Assembly (NCBI GenBank): GCA_963575745.1
Contig: CAUYUJ010008116.1
Coordinates: 2,501-42,236, forward strand
Length of the DNA: 39,736 nt
Direction: 5' to 3'
Origin: Prorocentrum cordatum
Lineage: Eukaryota; Sar; Dinophyceae; Prorocentrales; Prorocentraceae
The first letter of the stretch is position 1. Every line of letters starts with the position of its first letter. The notes under the pieces were generated by a model. That model did not search any database, was not told the DNA's origin, and worked only from the letters and a program-made list of their open reading frames with translations. Shown here in pieces: positions 9,370 through 18,250 of the stretch. A program made the position numbers and the translations under genes.

Positions 9370-10051
9370 TGACGCTTCGCGTATCCCCACCAGCAGCCGC
9401 CGCAGTGCAGCGTGTCGCGCTGTTCGGTACGGCTGGAGCTTGGCGCCACGTGTGCGACAGCTCCCCGTCCGCTTCCAGGTTTGTGCTTGCGTTCCCCTCT
9501 GTCGGGCCGCCAGCGCCAGCTCCCAATGCGGGTCATGTTGTCCCTTGCATGTGCACTCGCTTCAGTGGCCTATGTGCCCCTGCGGCTAATTATCTCGCCC
9601 TGTGCCCCAGTCGTGTCCGACCCGCTTCCAGGATCTGTTCTCGGAGCCGCCAATCAACAAAAACGTATCCCCACCAGCTCCCTTCGGCTTTCGCTCTTCG
9701 CACAACCTCACGAAGCCGCGCGGGTGCCCTCTGCCCGCTCGCGGCCGCGATCAAAAAATATCCCCACCAGCCTACGCGAAGCGTCAATCATCACTCCCTG
9801 GGCGCGCCGTTGCATGTTCCTTTCAGGGGCTGCCCTGCAGACTCCCTGGATATGCACGCCTTGGCTCAGACGCCCTGGGTCGCTGCTGCCTGCCGCCTGA
9901 CCGCGGCCCCGCGCGCGCCCGCTCCCTAGTCGCGGCCGCAGCCCGACCGTGACCGCCTGCCGCTGGCGCTTCCGTTTTTTTTTTTGTTTTCTTCTTTTTT
10001 TCTCCCCTTTTTTATTATACTTTATATATACTCATACACATACACATGCAC

Positions 10052-10125
<74 letters not shown>

Positions 10126-10760
10126 AGTATCCCCACCGGTAGGGTCATTTTGTCCCTTGCGCGTGCACTCGCCTTTGCGGTTTACGCGCCGCTTTGGCCA
10201 ATTATTTACGGCCTGTGCCCCAGTGATTTATACCGCTTCTTGACATGCGTCCTGCAGCCGCCAACCAAAAGTATCCCACCAGTTTTGGGCTGCACGTTGC
10301 TCGAGCTTCCCTGGGCGTTCCAGATCAGCCAACCAGCCCCCGCCCTGCTGCCCCAACTGCCGCCTTGTGAGCTGGCCCGGCCAGCTTGTGTCGCGCCCAG
10401 TAGCTAAATAGGCTTGCCCGTCGGCCCGGACACCCTGTTCGCCGCCTGCGATTTTCGCTCGCGGCAACGGCCAAAAAAAATATCCCCACCAACGCGTGCA
10501 CCCTGGCAGTGCAGTTTCCCAGCAGTTGTCGTCAGCCCCCCCACTCGCCGGCCTGCCCGCCGAGGTGCTGCATGAGGCTCCGGCCCGCCGCTTTAGGTTA
10601 AGTCGTCTTTGCGCGGCCCGCTCTGACTGGACCTGCCGCGGGCGCTTTCGCCTGCTGCCGCTGACTAAAGAGTATCCCCACCAGCCTGTGCGACTGTACG
10701 ACGCCGCGGCTGTCCGCTTGCGGCTGCGAACAAAAAATCCCCACTTGCCCATCCAGAAAC
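9370..10760. repeat. Recurrent TATCCCCACCAG motif block within the intron
   Basis: Eight occurrences of an AAA(A/G)TATCCCCACCAG-like motif lie at about 9380, 9667, 9758, 10126, 10269, 10480, 10672 and 10735 (the last degenerate). A larger unit of about 145 bp is duplicated (about 9532-9680 and 10138-10282): GGGTCAT-TTGTCCCTTGC, a GCCAATTATT-like segment, CCTGTGCCCCAGT, then the motif. Frames through it are not convincing. Confidence 0.7.
9966..10122. repeat. T-rich run, (ACACAT)n and (AT)n microsatellites
   Basis: A T-rich run (9973-10025) is followed by ACACAT/ATGCACATAC repeats (10031-10090) and alternating AT (10092-10120). Confidence 0.95.
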
Positions 10761-10839
10761 GATGCCAATGGGGGTTGAAGTGATCAGGGACGTTGGGGAT
10801 CATGCAGAAGAAAAGCGGGGGAAGACGTCCGATACCCCA

Positions 10840-11480
10840 AGAGGGGGAGGACGGTGGAGGAGAAGGATGACGAAAATGTGCATGAGGGCGAAGAGGAGGG
10901 AGGAGGAAGAGACAGTGGACAAAGAGGAGGGGGAGGAGGAGGGGGAGGAGGACAAGGGCATCCTCTTGAGGCCTCTTGGGCGCCTCTGCGCCTCTTGGGG
11001 CCGTGCGGGCGCCTCTTGAGGCCTTCTTGGGGCGCTCGCGGGAGCCTTAGGAGCGCGCTTGGGGCCATCTTGGAGGAGATCGATCAAAGAAGAGGGGTTC
11101 ACCAATTCGCCCCCCCTCTTGGGAGCACCAGCGGTCGCCTCTTGGTGCGCTCTTGGGGTGCTTTTGGAGCGCTCTTGGGCGCTCTTGGGGCCGTCTTGGG
11201 GCTCTCTTGGGTCTCTCCTGGGGCCCTCGTGGGCCATCTCGGAGCCATGTTGAGACCTCGGATGACCATCTGAAGCGAAAAGGCGCAACAGCAAAACTCA
11301 TGGATTTTTTGGAAGGTGTTGGAAGGATGTTGGTTTCTTGGGGAGAAAATTGAAAGTCTCTGAGGCCTCTTGGAGCCGTCTTTGAGCCGTCTTGGGGCCT
11401 CTTGGAGCATTTTGGGGGCCGAGTTGAGGCATTTTGGGATATCTTGAGCCATCATGGAGGAGGTCATCAGGGGCTCACTG
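10840..11480. repeat. GGA tract then degenerate CTTGGGGCC array
   Basis: GGAGGA-rich sequence (10845-10955) is followed by CTCTTGGGGCC / GTCTTGGGGCT units to about 11480. The units resemble the body of R1/R2, but the diagnostic R1/R2 ends are absent. It lies inside the intron between exons b and c. Confidence 0.75.
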
Positions 11481-11734
11481 AAACCCTCCTGGAGCCATCG
11501 TGGGCGAACAACTACCCTCTGACACCTCGCGGGGCGCTTTGTCCAGGTGCAGGGGAGGGGTAGGGGGTAGTGGTCAAGACTCCTTCTCCGCACGCAAGCT
11601 GTCTAGCTCACTCCCACCCAGCCTCCCACCACATAAGTGGCATCCGAGTCTCGGCATAGCCAGGGGTCGCCGCTGGACGGACAGTCACTGGGAACCAAAA
11701 CAGGCGCCAGGTGCGCGACGCTCGCCGCGGGCTC

Positions 11735-12140
11735 CACATGCGGTTGGCGTGCCATCCTTGTAAAAAAACAAACGTGATGCCCCCGGTCCGCATGGTCCAG
11801 ATGCTAATTTGGGGGTCGTCAGCATTGTTCTGGGCCTGGGCACAGCAAGCATCATCATGCGGGCACCACCGCCGTCCCTGTCAAAAAAATACAAAGTGAT
11901 AGCGGGTGGCCAGCACAATACCCACGACGTTGTCGCAACGTGCACTTTGCACTGTTTTGGACACGGATGGTGGACAGGGCGCCAGCGCATTGTCCAGATT
12001 TGAGTTCAATGTGCACTTCGTATTGTTTTTTGGAAGGAATTGTGGAGTGGGTTGGCAGGGTGGGCCCCGCAGTGTGCGCTTCGTATCGTTTGTGACAGGG
12101 ATGGTGGGGTGGGTGCCCTCTTGGTTTGCGCATGGTTCAG
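11735..12140. repeat. Diverged tandem repeat, unit about 62-90 bp
   Basis: Units share GTGCACTTCGTATTGTTT, a GGACAGGGATGGTGG-like middle and GGTGGGTGCC. The clearest copies begin near 11940, 12010 and 12072, with weaker ones upstream. No gene is seen between 11481 and 12479. Confidence 0.55.
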
Positions 12141-12479
12141 TGCTGGCTGCCGCTCGGATGGGGGAGGGGTTGTTTCTTAATAGGGAGCAGTGGTAAACCT
12201 CCCTAAGGGTAAGAAGGGGGTTGGAAGAGAAGATTATCTAGACCACCTACGCCCAGAGGGCTGGTGGGATTAAGCATCGGTGCTGATAGATCCGTGGTCG
12301 GGAAGCTGGCCTGATCCCACACAGTCCCCCTTGATCCCGCCTACTCCCGCTCAATTCTTGCTTACTTGGGCTAGATCCTGGGCTCAATCAAGCTTCATAT
12401 GGCTCCATGACCCCGCAAGCAGGCCCAATTTCCCGTTAATCGTTCTTGCGAAGATTACCCAGGAGTTGCGTCCTAAAAG

Positions 12480-12755
12480 GAGGGAAGGGCGCACACGACT
12501 CCCGTGGAGCTGTTCCTGATCTGCTTCGACGGCGCCAGAGACGCCCCCGAGCTCCTGGTGGGGATCCGGGAGGCCTGCGAGGCGCTGCCGCGGGAGGCCT
12601 GCACGGATGCACCCGACGCTGGAGCTTTTCAGCGGTTGGCGGAGGCGTCGCCGGCGCGCGAGTCCGACCTCGGGACTGGCGAGGCCAGAGGCGACGCCAA
12701 AGGCGGGGGCAGGCTCGGCAGGGCGGGTCGGGTGGCGCACGGGCAGCGCCCGCAG
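12480..12755 (+). CDS. Exon c: second half of the PAS-like domain and acidic linker
   Basis: Starting at GAG after AAAAG (12475-12479), the frame reads EGRAHTTPVELFLICFDGAR and then APELLVGIREACEAL. VELF-hhCFDG-LLVGIRE is the terminal beta-strand pair expected after exon b's IHVSLRK, so joining the two gives one complete PAS-like domain. A TAA at 12474-12476 in the same frame rules out any longer exon start. The exon continues with a Glu/Arg/Gly-rich linker (ASPARESDLGTGEARGD) and ends at CCGCAG|GTAGGG (donor at 12756, phase 0). Codons use G or C at the third position heavily. The next exon is either d (phase 0 compatible) or lies directly at about 25.56 kb. Confidence 0.8.
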
Positions 12756-13218
12756 GTAGGGGGTCACAGGCGAACCCTACCCCTACCCCCCACGATTTCT
12801 GAGGGCGAGGGTGGGGTTCGCATGTGGCCCCCTAGCAGGTGCTCCCGACTGGCCTCGGCAGGCCCCCCCGCGGAGTGCCAGCTGGCCTCGGCAGGTGCCC
12901 GAGCAGTGCAGGGCGGCCGGCCGCAGCACCCCGGCGCCCCCCCTCGGGGCGCCCTTGTCGGAGGTGGACAGACCTCCTACCCTGACACGTCGATGAAGGA
13001 ATTGGCCGTTTTCGGCTCGCGAGAGGGCGTGGGCGTCGCGGCCGTCATGTTTGCGGGTCCAGGTCCGTCGGTTTCGGCCCCAGGCCGTTTTCACTAAAGG
13101 GAGGTTTGCTAAAGGGAGGTTTGTCCACCGCCGACCTTGGGCGCTCCGCGCCCCAGGGTTGGGGTGTGGAGACCGCTTTGGGCTGCTCGGGCGGGCTTGC
13201 GGAGGCCAGCCAGGACTA
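12756..13218. other. Start of the large intron after exon c; GC-rich, no gene
   Basis: Begins GTAGGGGGTCACAGG. It contains a duplicated CTGGCCTCGGCAGG segment (about 12850 and 12884) and an AAAGGGAGGTTTG doublet (about 13096 and 13111). No coding frame is supported. Confidence 0.5.
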
Positions 13219-13281
13219 CCAGGTTGGTGGGCCCGTTTTCCACCACCACCTCCACCGTGGCTTGGCGGGCCGTGGCTTGGC

Positions 13282-13312
<31 letters not shown>

Positions 13313-13423
13313 TGGAGGACGAGGAGGAGGAGGAGGAGGGGGAGGAGGAGGTGGAGGAGGAGGAGAACCCCCTCCCCCTCCAACTTATGGTGGTGTTGGT
13401 GAAAAACAGGCCCATCAACCTGG
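13219..13423. mobile_element. MITE-like element B: 35-bp inverted ends around a GGA core
   Basis: The left arm 13219-13253 and right arm 13389-13423 are imperfect inverted repeats (30 of 35 by eye). Shared core: CCAGGTTG-TGGGCC-GTTTT-CACCA. The 130-bp interior is (GGA)n with GGAGGTGG variants. Its ends match those of element A at 3529-3864. No transposase is encoded. Confidence 0.7.
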
Positions 13424-13619
13424 GGGGTCTGCCTGTGCGCAACCCGGAGCCTCAGCAGACAGGCTCAGGGAGGGACGCATCGACAACTTCTCAGGTTCGA
13501 CGTTGCAAGCAGAGTTGCAGCATCGTGAAAAATCGCGGAGGGAACCTTGGGCCCATCTTTCCTTTGCCCTGGTCGAGCTGGATCGATATGTGCGAAAGAG
13601 CGTGTTCTACCGCTGCTGG

Positions 13620-13800
13620 CGGAAAACCGGGGGGGGTCACTGCCGGTTCGAACCCCTCCCCCCCCCCCCCTTCGGAAAACCGGGGGGGGGTCACTACGGG
13701 TTCGAACCCCCCCCCCCCCCCCCCCAGTTCACATGAAAAGGGGGGGGGGGGTCACTACCGGTTCGAACCCCCCCCCCACCCCCCCCTCGAAAACCGAGGG
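13620..13800. repeat. Three units of poly-G / GGTTCGAAC / poly-C
   Basis: Each unit reads AAAACCGGGGGGGGTCACT, then (A)CCGGTTCGAACC, then a C-run. Inverted copies lie at 14425-14575. GGTTCGAACC is itself a palindrome and the G- and C-runs pair, so each unit can form a long hairpin. Confidence 0.85.
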
Positions 13801-14410
13801 GGGGTGCGGACAGTGGTGGGGACGGTGGTGGTGGGGACAGTGGCGAGGGGTCAGCGGGACAGTGGTGGGGACAGTGGGACAGTGGTGGGGACGGTAGTGG
13901 TGGGGACAATGGTGAGGACAATGGTGGGAACAGTGGGGACAATTGGACAGTGGTGGGGACGGTGGTGGTGGGGACAGTGGTGTGGGGACAGTGGGAATGT
14001 GGTGGAAACGCTAGGACAATGGAGGGTACAGTGGTGGTGGGGACAGTGGTGAAGGCGGTGGCGACGACGGCGGTGGGACAATGGGACAGAGGTACAGTGG
14101 GGACAGTGGTGGGGACAGGGGGGACAGAGGTGGGAACAGTGGGACAGCTCAGTGGGACAGCGGAGGAGTCAGTGGGACAGTGGGGACAGGGGGGATAGTC
14201 GTGGAGAAAGTTGGGAGAGTGGAGCCGTGGTGGGAACAGTGGTGGGGACAGTGGGGACAGTGCGACAGTGGCGGTGGCACTGGTGGGGACAGTAGGGGCG
14301 GTGGAGGAACCAGTGGGGAAAGTGGTGGTGAGGACAGTGGTGCTGGGAACAACAGTGGGGGATGTGGTGAGGACGGTGGGAGGGACCGGGAGTCGTTTGC
14401 TGGAGGTGAG
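13800..14410. repeat. GGGGACAGTGGTG minisatellite
   Basis: About 600 nt of 9-15-bp units based on GTGGGGACAGTGG and GTGGTGGGGAC. Frames on both strands (Pro/Thr/Val or Gly/Val/Gln-rich) are produced by the repeat. Confidence 0.9.
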
Positions 14411-14424
14411 AGGAGGGGTGGGGA

Positions 14425-14575
14425 GGGGCTCGAACCGGTAGTGACCCCCCCCTCCGGTTTTCGAGGGGGGGGGGGTTCGAACCGGTAGTGACCCCCGCCG
14501 GTTTTCGAGTTCGAGGGGGGGGGGTAGGGGAGGGGGGGGTTTTGCCGGGGGGAGGGGGAGGGGGGGGGGGGGATC
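14425..14575. repeat. Inverted copies of the poly-G/C GGTTCGAAC unit
   Basis: Two units read GGTTCGAACCGGTAGTGACC, C-run, CCGGTTTTCGAGGGG. They are the reverse complement of 13620-13800, so the minisatellite 13800-14410 is framed by an inverted repeat. Confidence 0.85.
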
Positions 14576-15170
14576 CCCGGGCTCCGGAGGAAAAAGGCAG
14601 CAATTTTCCACAGTAAAGCGGCGGTGGGTCACGCTCTCTCATATGTGCTGGTCCCCGAGTTCGAAAACGGACGAACATGCTGTGTGTGTGTGTAAAAATT
14701 GCAGCGCCCAGGTCCCAGGGAAATGTGTCGGCGATGTAAGCCGATTCCAGGTCGATGCCCCCCCATGAGCCAGTCCCTTGGTGATGTAGCTCAGGCCTCT
14801 GGCGGCCGTTCGGAACGATCTGGGCACCCTGGACAGCTGCCAGCGAGACGCAGCCGCTGGAAGACATCCCTGGGCTGGAGAGCTGCCGAGAACCACCGGG
14901 AACGTCCAGAACCTCAGTCCTCGGACCTCGAAGAGTTGACCTCGAGAATTTTCTGGGTCCGAGGTTCGCGCTGAGATCCCCCGCTGTCGCTTCCCTTCGC
15001 GAGGGCGGGTGCCGGTCGGGGCTCGAGCGAGGGGCTCTCAGACGCAGTCGACAGCGACGCCCATGGTGCCTACCAGGCGCCATTGGCACCATGGTCGCAT
15101 GGTGAGTGCGGAGCGACTCTTGCGCGACCTGCGCACAGGATGAGAGAGCCGAGGCTCTCGCAATCGGTGG
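14576..15170. other. Unique stretch within the large intron, no gene recognised
   Basis: Mixed sequence with a short (TG)n at about 14681-14693 and a CTCGGACCTCGAAGAG / TCCGAGGTTCG inverted pair (about 14919 and 14959). Frames are open on both strands for up to 90 codons but without a recognised domain. Confidence 0.45.
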
Positions 15171-15490
15171 AGGCAATACGGGCCACTTAGAAAAAAACTG
15201 CCCCCGGCGAGTGCGCCTGCTTCAAGCAGTAGCGAAGCGTCCTGGCGAGCAGTGGCGAAGCACTGCCCCCGGCACTGCGCCTCTTCAAACATTGTTTGGT
15301 GGGCTATAGTCAGAGCCCACCAAACAATGTTCTGAGAACCTTTTGTGGTTCCCACGAAATGCACTTAGAACATTTATAGCTGGGATTGTCTCGTTTCATC
15401 ACATCGGATTTATGTTCTAAGAACATTTTTTCGTTCTTAGAACATGTTTGGGTTCTTAGAACATTTTTGGGTTCTAAGATCATTTCGTGG
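15171..15490. repeat. Short direct repeats, an 18-bp stem hairpin and TTCTTAGAACAT repeats
   Basis: CTGCCCCCGGC-AGTGCGCC-CTTCAA occurs twice (about 15198 and 15263). A perfect 18-bp inverted repeat follows (15288-15305 with 15314-15331, 8-nt loop; core CATTGTTTGGTGGGCT). From 15355 to 15485 the palindromic motif TTCTTAGAACAT recurs five or so times. Confidence 0.75.
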
Positions 15491-15501
15491 TAGGACTATA
15501 G

Positions 15502-15680
15502 GAATGCCGGGACGGTCGGTTCTGCCCAATTGCTGCCGAGGTGCCGCCTGCCGGCGAGCAGCACGCGCCGCCCTGCGCGGCGCTGACGCAGGCGCGGGCT
15601 CACGGGCAGCCGCGCCCCCACCACGGTGGCCGGTCGTCGGTGGCCTTGCCGCAGCCGCCCGTGCACCACGTCGGCTCGAG
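15502..15680 (+). CDS. Exon d (tentative): linker region of the membrane/PAS protein
   Basis: A GC-rich, high-GC3 open segment begins after GGACTATAG and reads ECRDGRFCPIAAEVPPAGEQ, then Ala/His/Pro-rich sequence to PVHHVGSR, ending at CTCGAG|GTCGGC. Its start phase (0) fits the exon c donor. Its end phase (2) fits an alternative exon e acceptor at 25568-25569 (CCTCAG|AGCC) but not the stronger acceptor at 25556. No domain is recognised, the acceptor is poor, and the opposite strand is also open. It could equally be a chance GC-rich island. Confidence 0.25.
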
Positions 15681-15689
15681 GTCGGCACC

Positions 15690-15990
15690 GCCCAACCGCT
15701 CTTTCACATCTCAGGAGTGGGGAATCTGGACGCCCGAAAGGGGTACCAAAAGAATGGGCACAATGCCCAACAGCAACTCCTGTTCATTTTGAACAGGGCT
15801 CGCTGTCCGCGCCGCCGCCGCCTGTGTCCATTCGAGACAGATGGCCGCCTGCCCAACAGCGGCCGCTGTTGGTTTGGGACAACAGTTGTTGTTGGGCATT
15901 GTACCCGTTCTTCCCGTGCCCATTTCGGGCGTCCAAACACCCAACCGTTTTTTTACATTTCAGGAGTGGACAAAAAAACAGACACAACGA
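15690..15990. mobile_element. Inverted-repeat element flanked by direct repeats
   Basis: About 60 bp at 15727-15785 (GGACGCCCGAAA...ATGCCCAACAGCAACT) is an imperfect reverse complement of about 15870-15930. Outside these arms, CCCAACCG-T-TTT-ACAT-TCAGGAGTGG occurs as a direct repeat (about 15690-15722 and 15941-15969). The element therefore has inverted arms inside directly repeated ends. No transposase is present. Confidence 0.55.
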
Positions 15991-16322
15991 ATCGTCGATT
16001 CCCAGGAAGATGGGAAGTGGGGGGAGGACGAATACCCAGAACATGTGGGAGAATATAGAGAATCCTGGGATTTGTGTGTGTGTGTTCTTATTTCTGTGTC
16101 CTTGGGCCCCTTCAACATTCCAGTCCGGCCCCCAACAAGTACATACACAGACGCGCTCCAATCAGAGGAGGAACAGGTATCCCATACCTCTACCCTTCCC
16201 TCGCTTTTTCCTGTTTTGGGGCCTCCTGGGAGGCCCTCGTCGCCACCGCTGGATTCGCCTCGAGATTCTGGTCAGGACGCACCCTGGGAGAAGTCTGGGG
16301 AGTAGCTTTGCGGGGCTAGCTT
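15991..16322. other. Unique stretch, no gene recognised
   Basis: Mixed composition with a short (TG)n at 16073-16083. Frames up to 150 codons are open but low in coding character. It lies within the large intron. Confidence 0.4.
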
Positions 16323-16475
16323 GAATAAGGAACACTTGCTTTTCAAAAGGGGCTCGGTCGTTCCTTTGGTTTGAATGCGTTCCGCTACCTTTTTGGCGGT
16401 GAGCCCCCCTGGTGTTCCTTCGGACTTCCTACAATCACTTGAACAAAAAGGGGCTTCGTTCCTTATTTCTCGTTC
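16323..16475. mobile_element. Small MITE-like inverted repeat
   Basis: GAATAAGGAACACTTG at the left and its near complement (CGTTCCTTATTTC) at the right enclose a shorter inverted pair, TTTTCAAAAGGGGC near 16340 and AACAAAAAGGGGC near 16443, the latter in direct orientation. It is small and non-coding. Confidence 0.4.
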
Positions 16476-16569
16476 CTTAGGTCAGGCTGAATACTGTACC
16501 GGTACCTCTTGGTTTCCCTACAGACGCACTGCAATGCGCTGGTCTTCCTGAGGGCACATGCATGATTAT

Positions 16570-16790
16570 TCGCAGGGGGTCTGTATATATGTTTAGATGT
16601 ACATGTATACATCTACACATTTACATATACCTGTTTGAGCATGTAGCTGTAAGCATGTGTATATGTATGGATGCATGTATGTATATCTATATACACATCC
16701 GCATGTATGCGGATGTTGTTACATTCGTGCATGTATACATCTATTATGTGTGTTTGTGTTAGGATATATATATATATACACATCAGAGTG
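16570..16790. repeat. ATGTATAC-type microsatellite
   Basis: ATGTATA, CATACAT, ACATCTACACAT and TATATATATA units give a low-complexity region with poly-Tyr/Ile/Cys frames that are artefacts. Confidence 0.85.
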
Positions 16791-16859
16791 TGGGGGTCGA
16801 ACCGTCATTCATTGTCCCTGCGTGCGTGGCCGAAGTGGGCTTCGGGGTTCGGTTGTTTT

Positions 16860-18250
16860 TGAGTTCTCACTTCCGAATGATTATTGTTGATCCTCCCCCT
16901 CCCGCGCCCTTTGTACTTTTCCAATTGAAGTGCCTCTCCTTGGGCTCGCACCTTGTTTTTGATCCGGGGAAGTCTTGAAGGTCAAAATGGGCCCGTTGCC
17001 GCCGAGTTACAAAAATGCCTCCCGCCTAATCATCCCCCACATGTTGTTCAAACCTCGTTGTCTCGCGCGGGACTTTCTCACTATGCATGCAGGAATCGCG
17101 TTCTCGCGTGGAACTTCCTCGGCAGTTATTCAGACGACGTCCTCGACATTTAGGATTCACGCTCTCGTGTTGGCCTCACTCACGATTTATTTGGGCATCG
17201 CTCTATCCCTCGAGACTTCCTCGCGATTCATGCAGGACACGCTTCAGCAACCGCACTTCTCGACCTGGCCGCCTGGGCCCGCCTTTCCGTCCCGTCAGTT
17301 AAGGTCTGGTCGCTAAATCAGCCCGTTTGGTTTTGCCGCGTTGTTTCTCCTCCTGGCCCCCGTCCTGTTAATCTAGTTTCCATCCGTTCTCTCTGCCCGT
17401 GTTCTGGGGGCTGCTCCAATTACGCGCGGCAGGTTAGGAAGATGTGCCCCCGAGGGGGGTATAATCGAAGAAGAGGGCGGATAACGAGGACAGGAATAGC
17501 GAACAGTTTTAAAATGATGGATGTTGTTGTCGTCATTGTCGTTGAATGCTCACTTCAAAGTAATAATTATTCTTGATCTCCGGAAACGATTCCGCGCGCT
17601 CTAGACTCGACGCCGGCTACATTTCCTCTGGAAACGAGGCTCCCGCTCGAGCGTTGGCTTGAGCCTAAATGTGGGCCCTTGCAGGCCCAGCTACGACAAC
17701 AATGGCTCCCGCTCGACACTTCCTTACAATTTACCCCGAGACACCCTGACCAGAGAGGTCCCCGAATTTAGGAACGGCGCTCTCGCTTGAGACAACTTCG
17801 TCATTCAATTTAGTTGGCGGAGGCCCAGCCTCGACGACAAGGGCTCCTTCTCGATACGTCGTCACGATTTACTCCGAGAGCCCCTGACTAAAAAGGCCCA
17901 CAAACTCAGAAACGGCACTCTCGCTCTAGACTTTTCCGCAATTCAGGCAAATTGGTGGAGGCCCGGACACGGCGACAAGGGCTCCCCTTCGATATCTCTC
18001 CATAGGTATTCGGGAGCCCGAACTCAGGAACGGCGCTGTCGCTCGAGACTTCTTCGCACGTCAGTCAGTGGCCGACAAGGAAGAGATTTCCCCCTCAAAG
18101 GAATGAACTAGAAGACGAAGCGGGCGGATATCGAGGGTTAGGGTATGCGGAATGCAAGACACGCGAACGGTCTTACAATTATCGTTGTCGTTGACGTTGT
18201 CGTTGTCGTTGTCGTTGTTGCTGCTACTGTTGCTGTATTGTTGAACCATA
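16860..18250. repeat. Composite repeat cassettes 1 and 2
   Basis: Each cassette starts with a (A/G)ATTATT(G/C)TTGATC header (16878 and 17564). Cassette 1 then has a CTCGCACCTTGTTTTTGATC-like segment. Both continue with diverged 41-bp units (GCTCTCGC-TGAGACTTCCTCGCAATTTA), then a CGAAGAAGAGGGCGGATA-like block (17465, 18112) and a CGAACAG-TTTAAAATG-like block, and close with a GTT/CGTTGT array (17520-17545, 18178-18243). The cassettes lie in the intron between exons c/d and e. No coding frame is credible. Confidence 0.6.

Larger units (their letters stand above)
9336..12479 (+). mobile_element. 3.1 kb intron with terminal inverted repeats and a 6-bp direct repeat (introner-like)
   Basis: The exon b/c junction requires removal of 9336-12479. 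The sequence AAGGAG occurs at both edges (9333-9338 and 12477-12482), like a target-site duplication. Directly inside it are TTCGGATGCAACTCCTG (9339-9355) and, at 12460-12476, the reverse complement of TTAGGACGCAACTCCTG: 15 of 17 positions match, 13 of 14 in the core. With AG|GA boundaries the donor is GA, a class known in dinoflagellates. The interior carries no transposase frame; it holds the TATCCCCACCAG repeat block, an ACACAT/AT microsatellite, a CTTGGGG array and a 65-bp-type array, so it would be a non-autonomous element enlarged by later repeats. Confidence 0.7.

Noticed and set aside
13735-13790. GGTTCGAAC as a tRNA T-loop / B box, suggesting a tRNA gene or SINE
   Set aside because: No matching A box, acceptor stem or anticodon arm can be drawn. 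The motif is a short palindrome between G- and C-runs.
14639-15176. Frames around 14.7-15.0 kb as a further exon of the membrane/PAS gene
   Set aside because: Codon composition is unremarkable, there is no clear acceptor/donor pair in compatible phase, and both strands are open.
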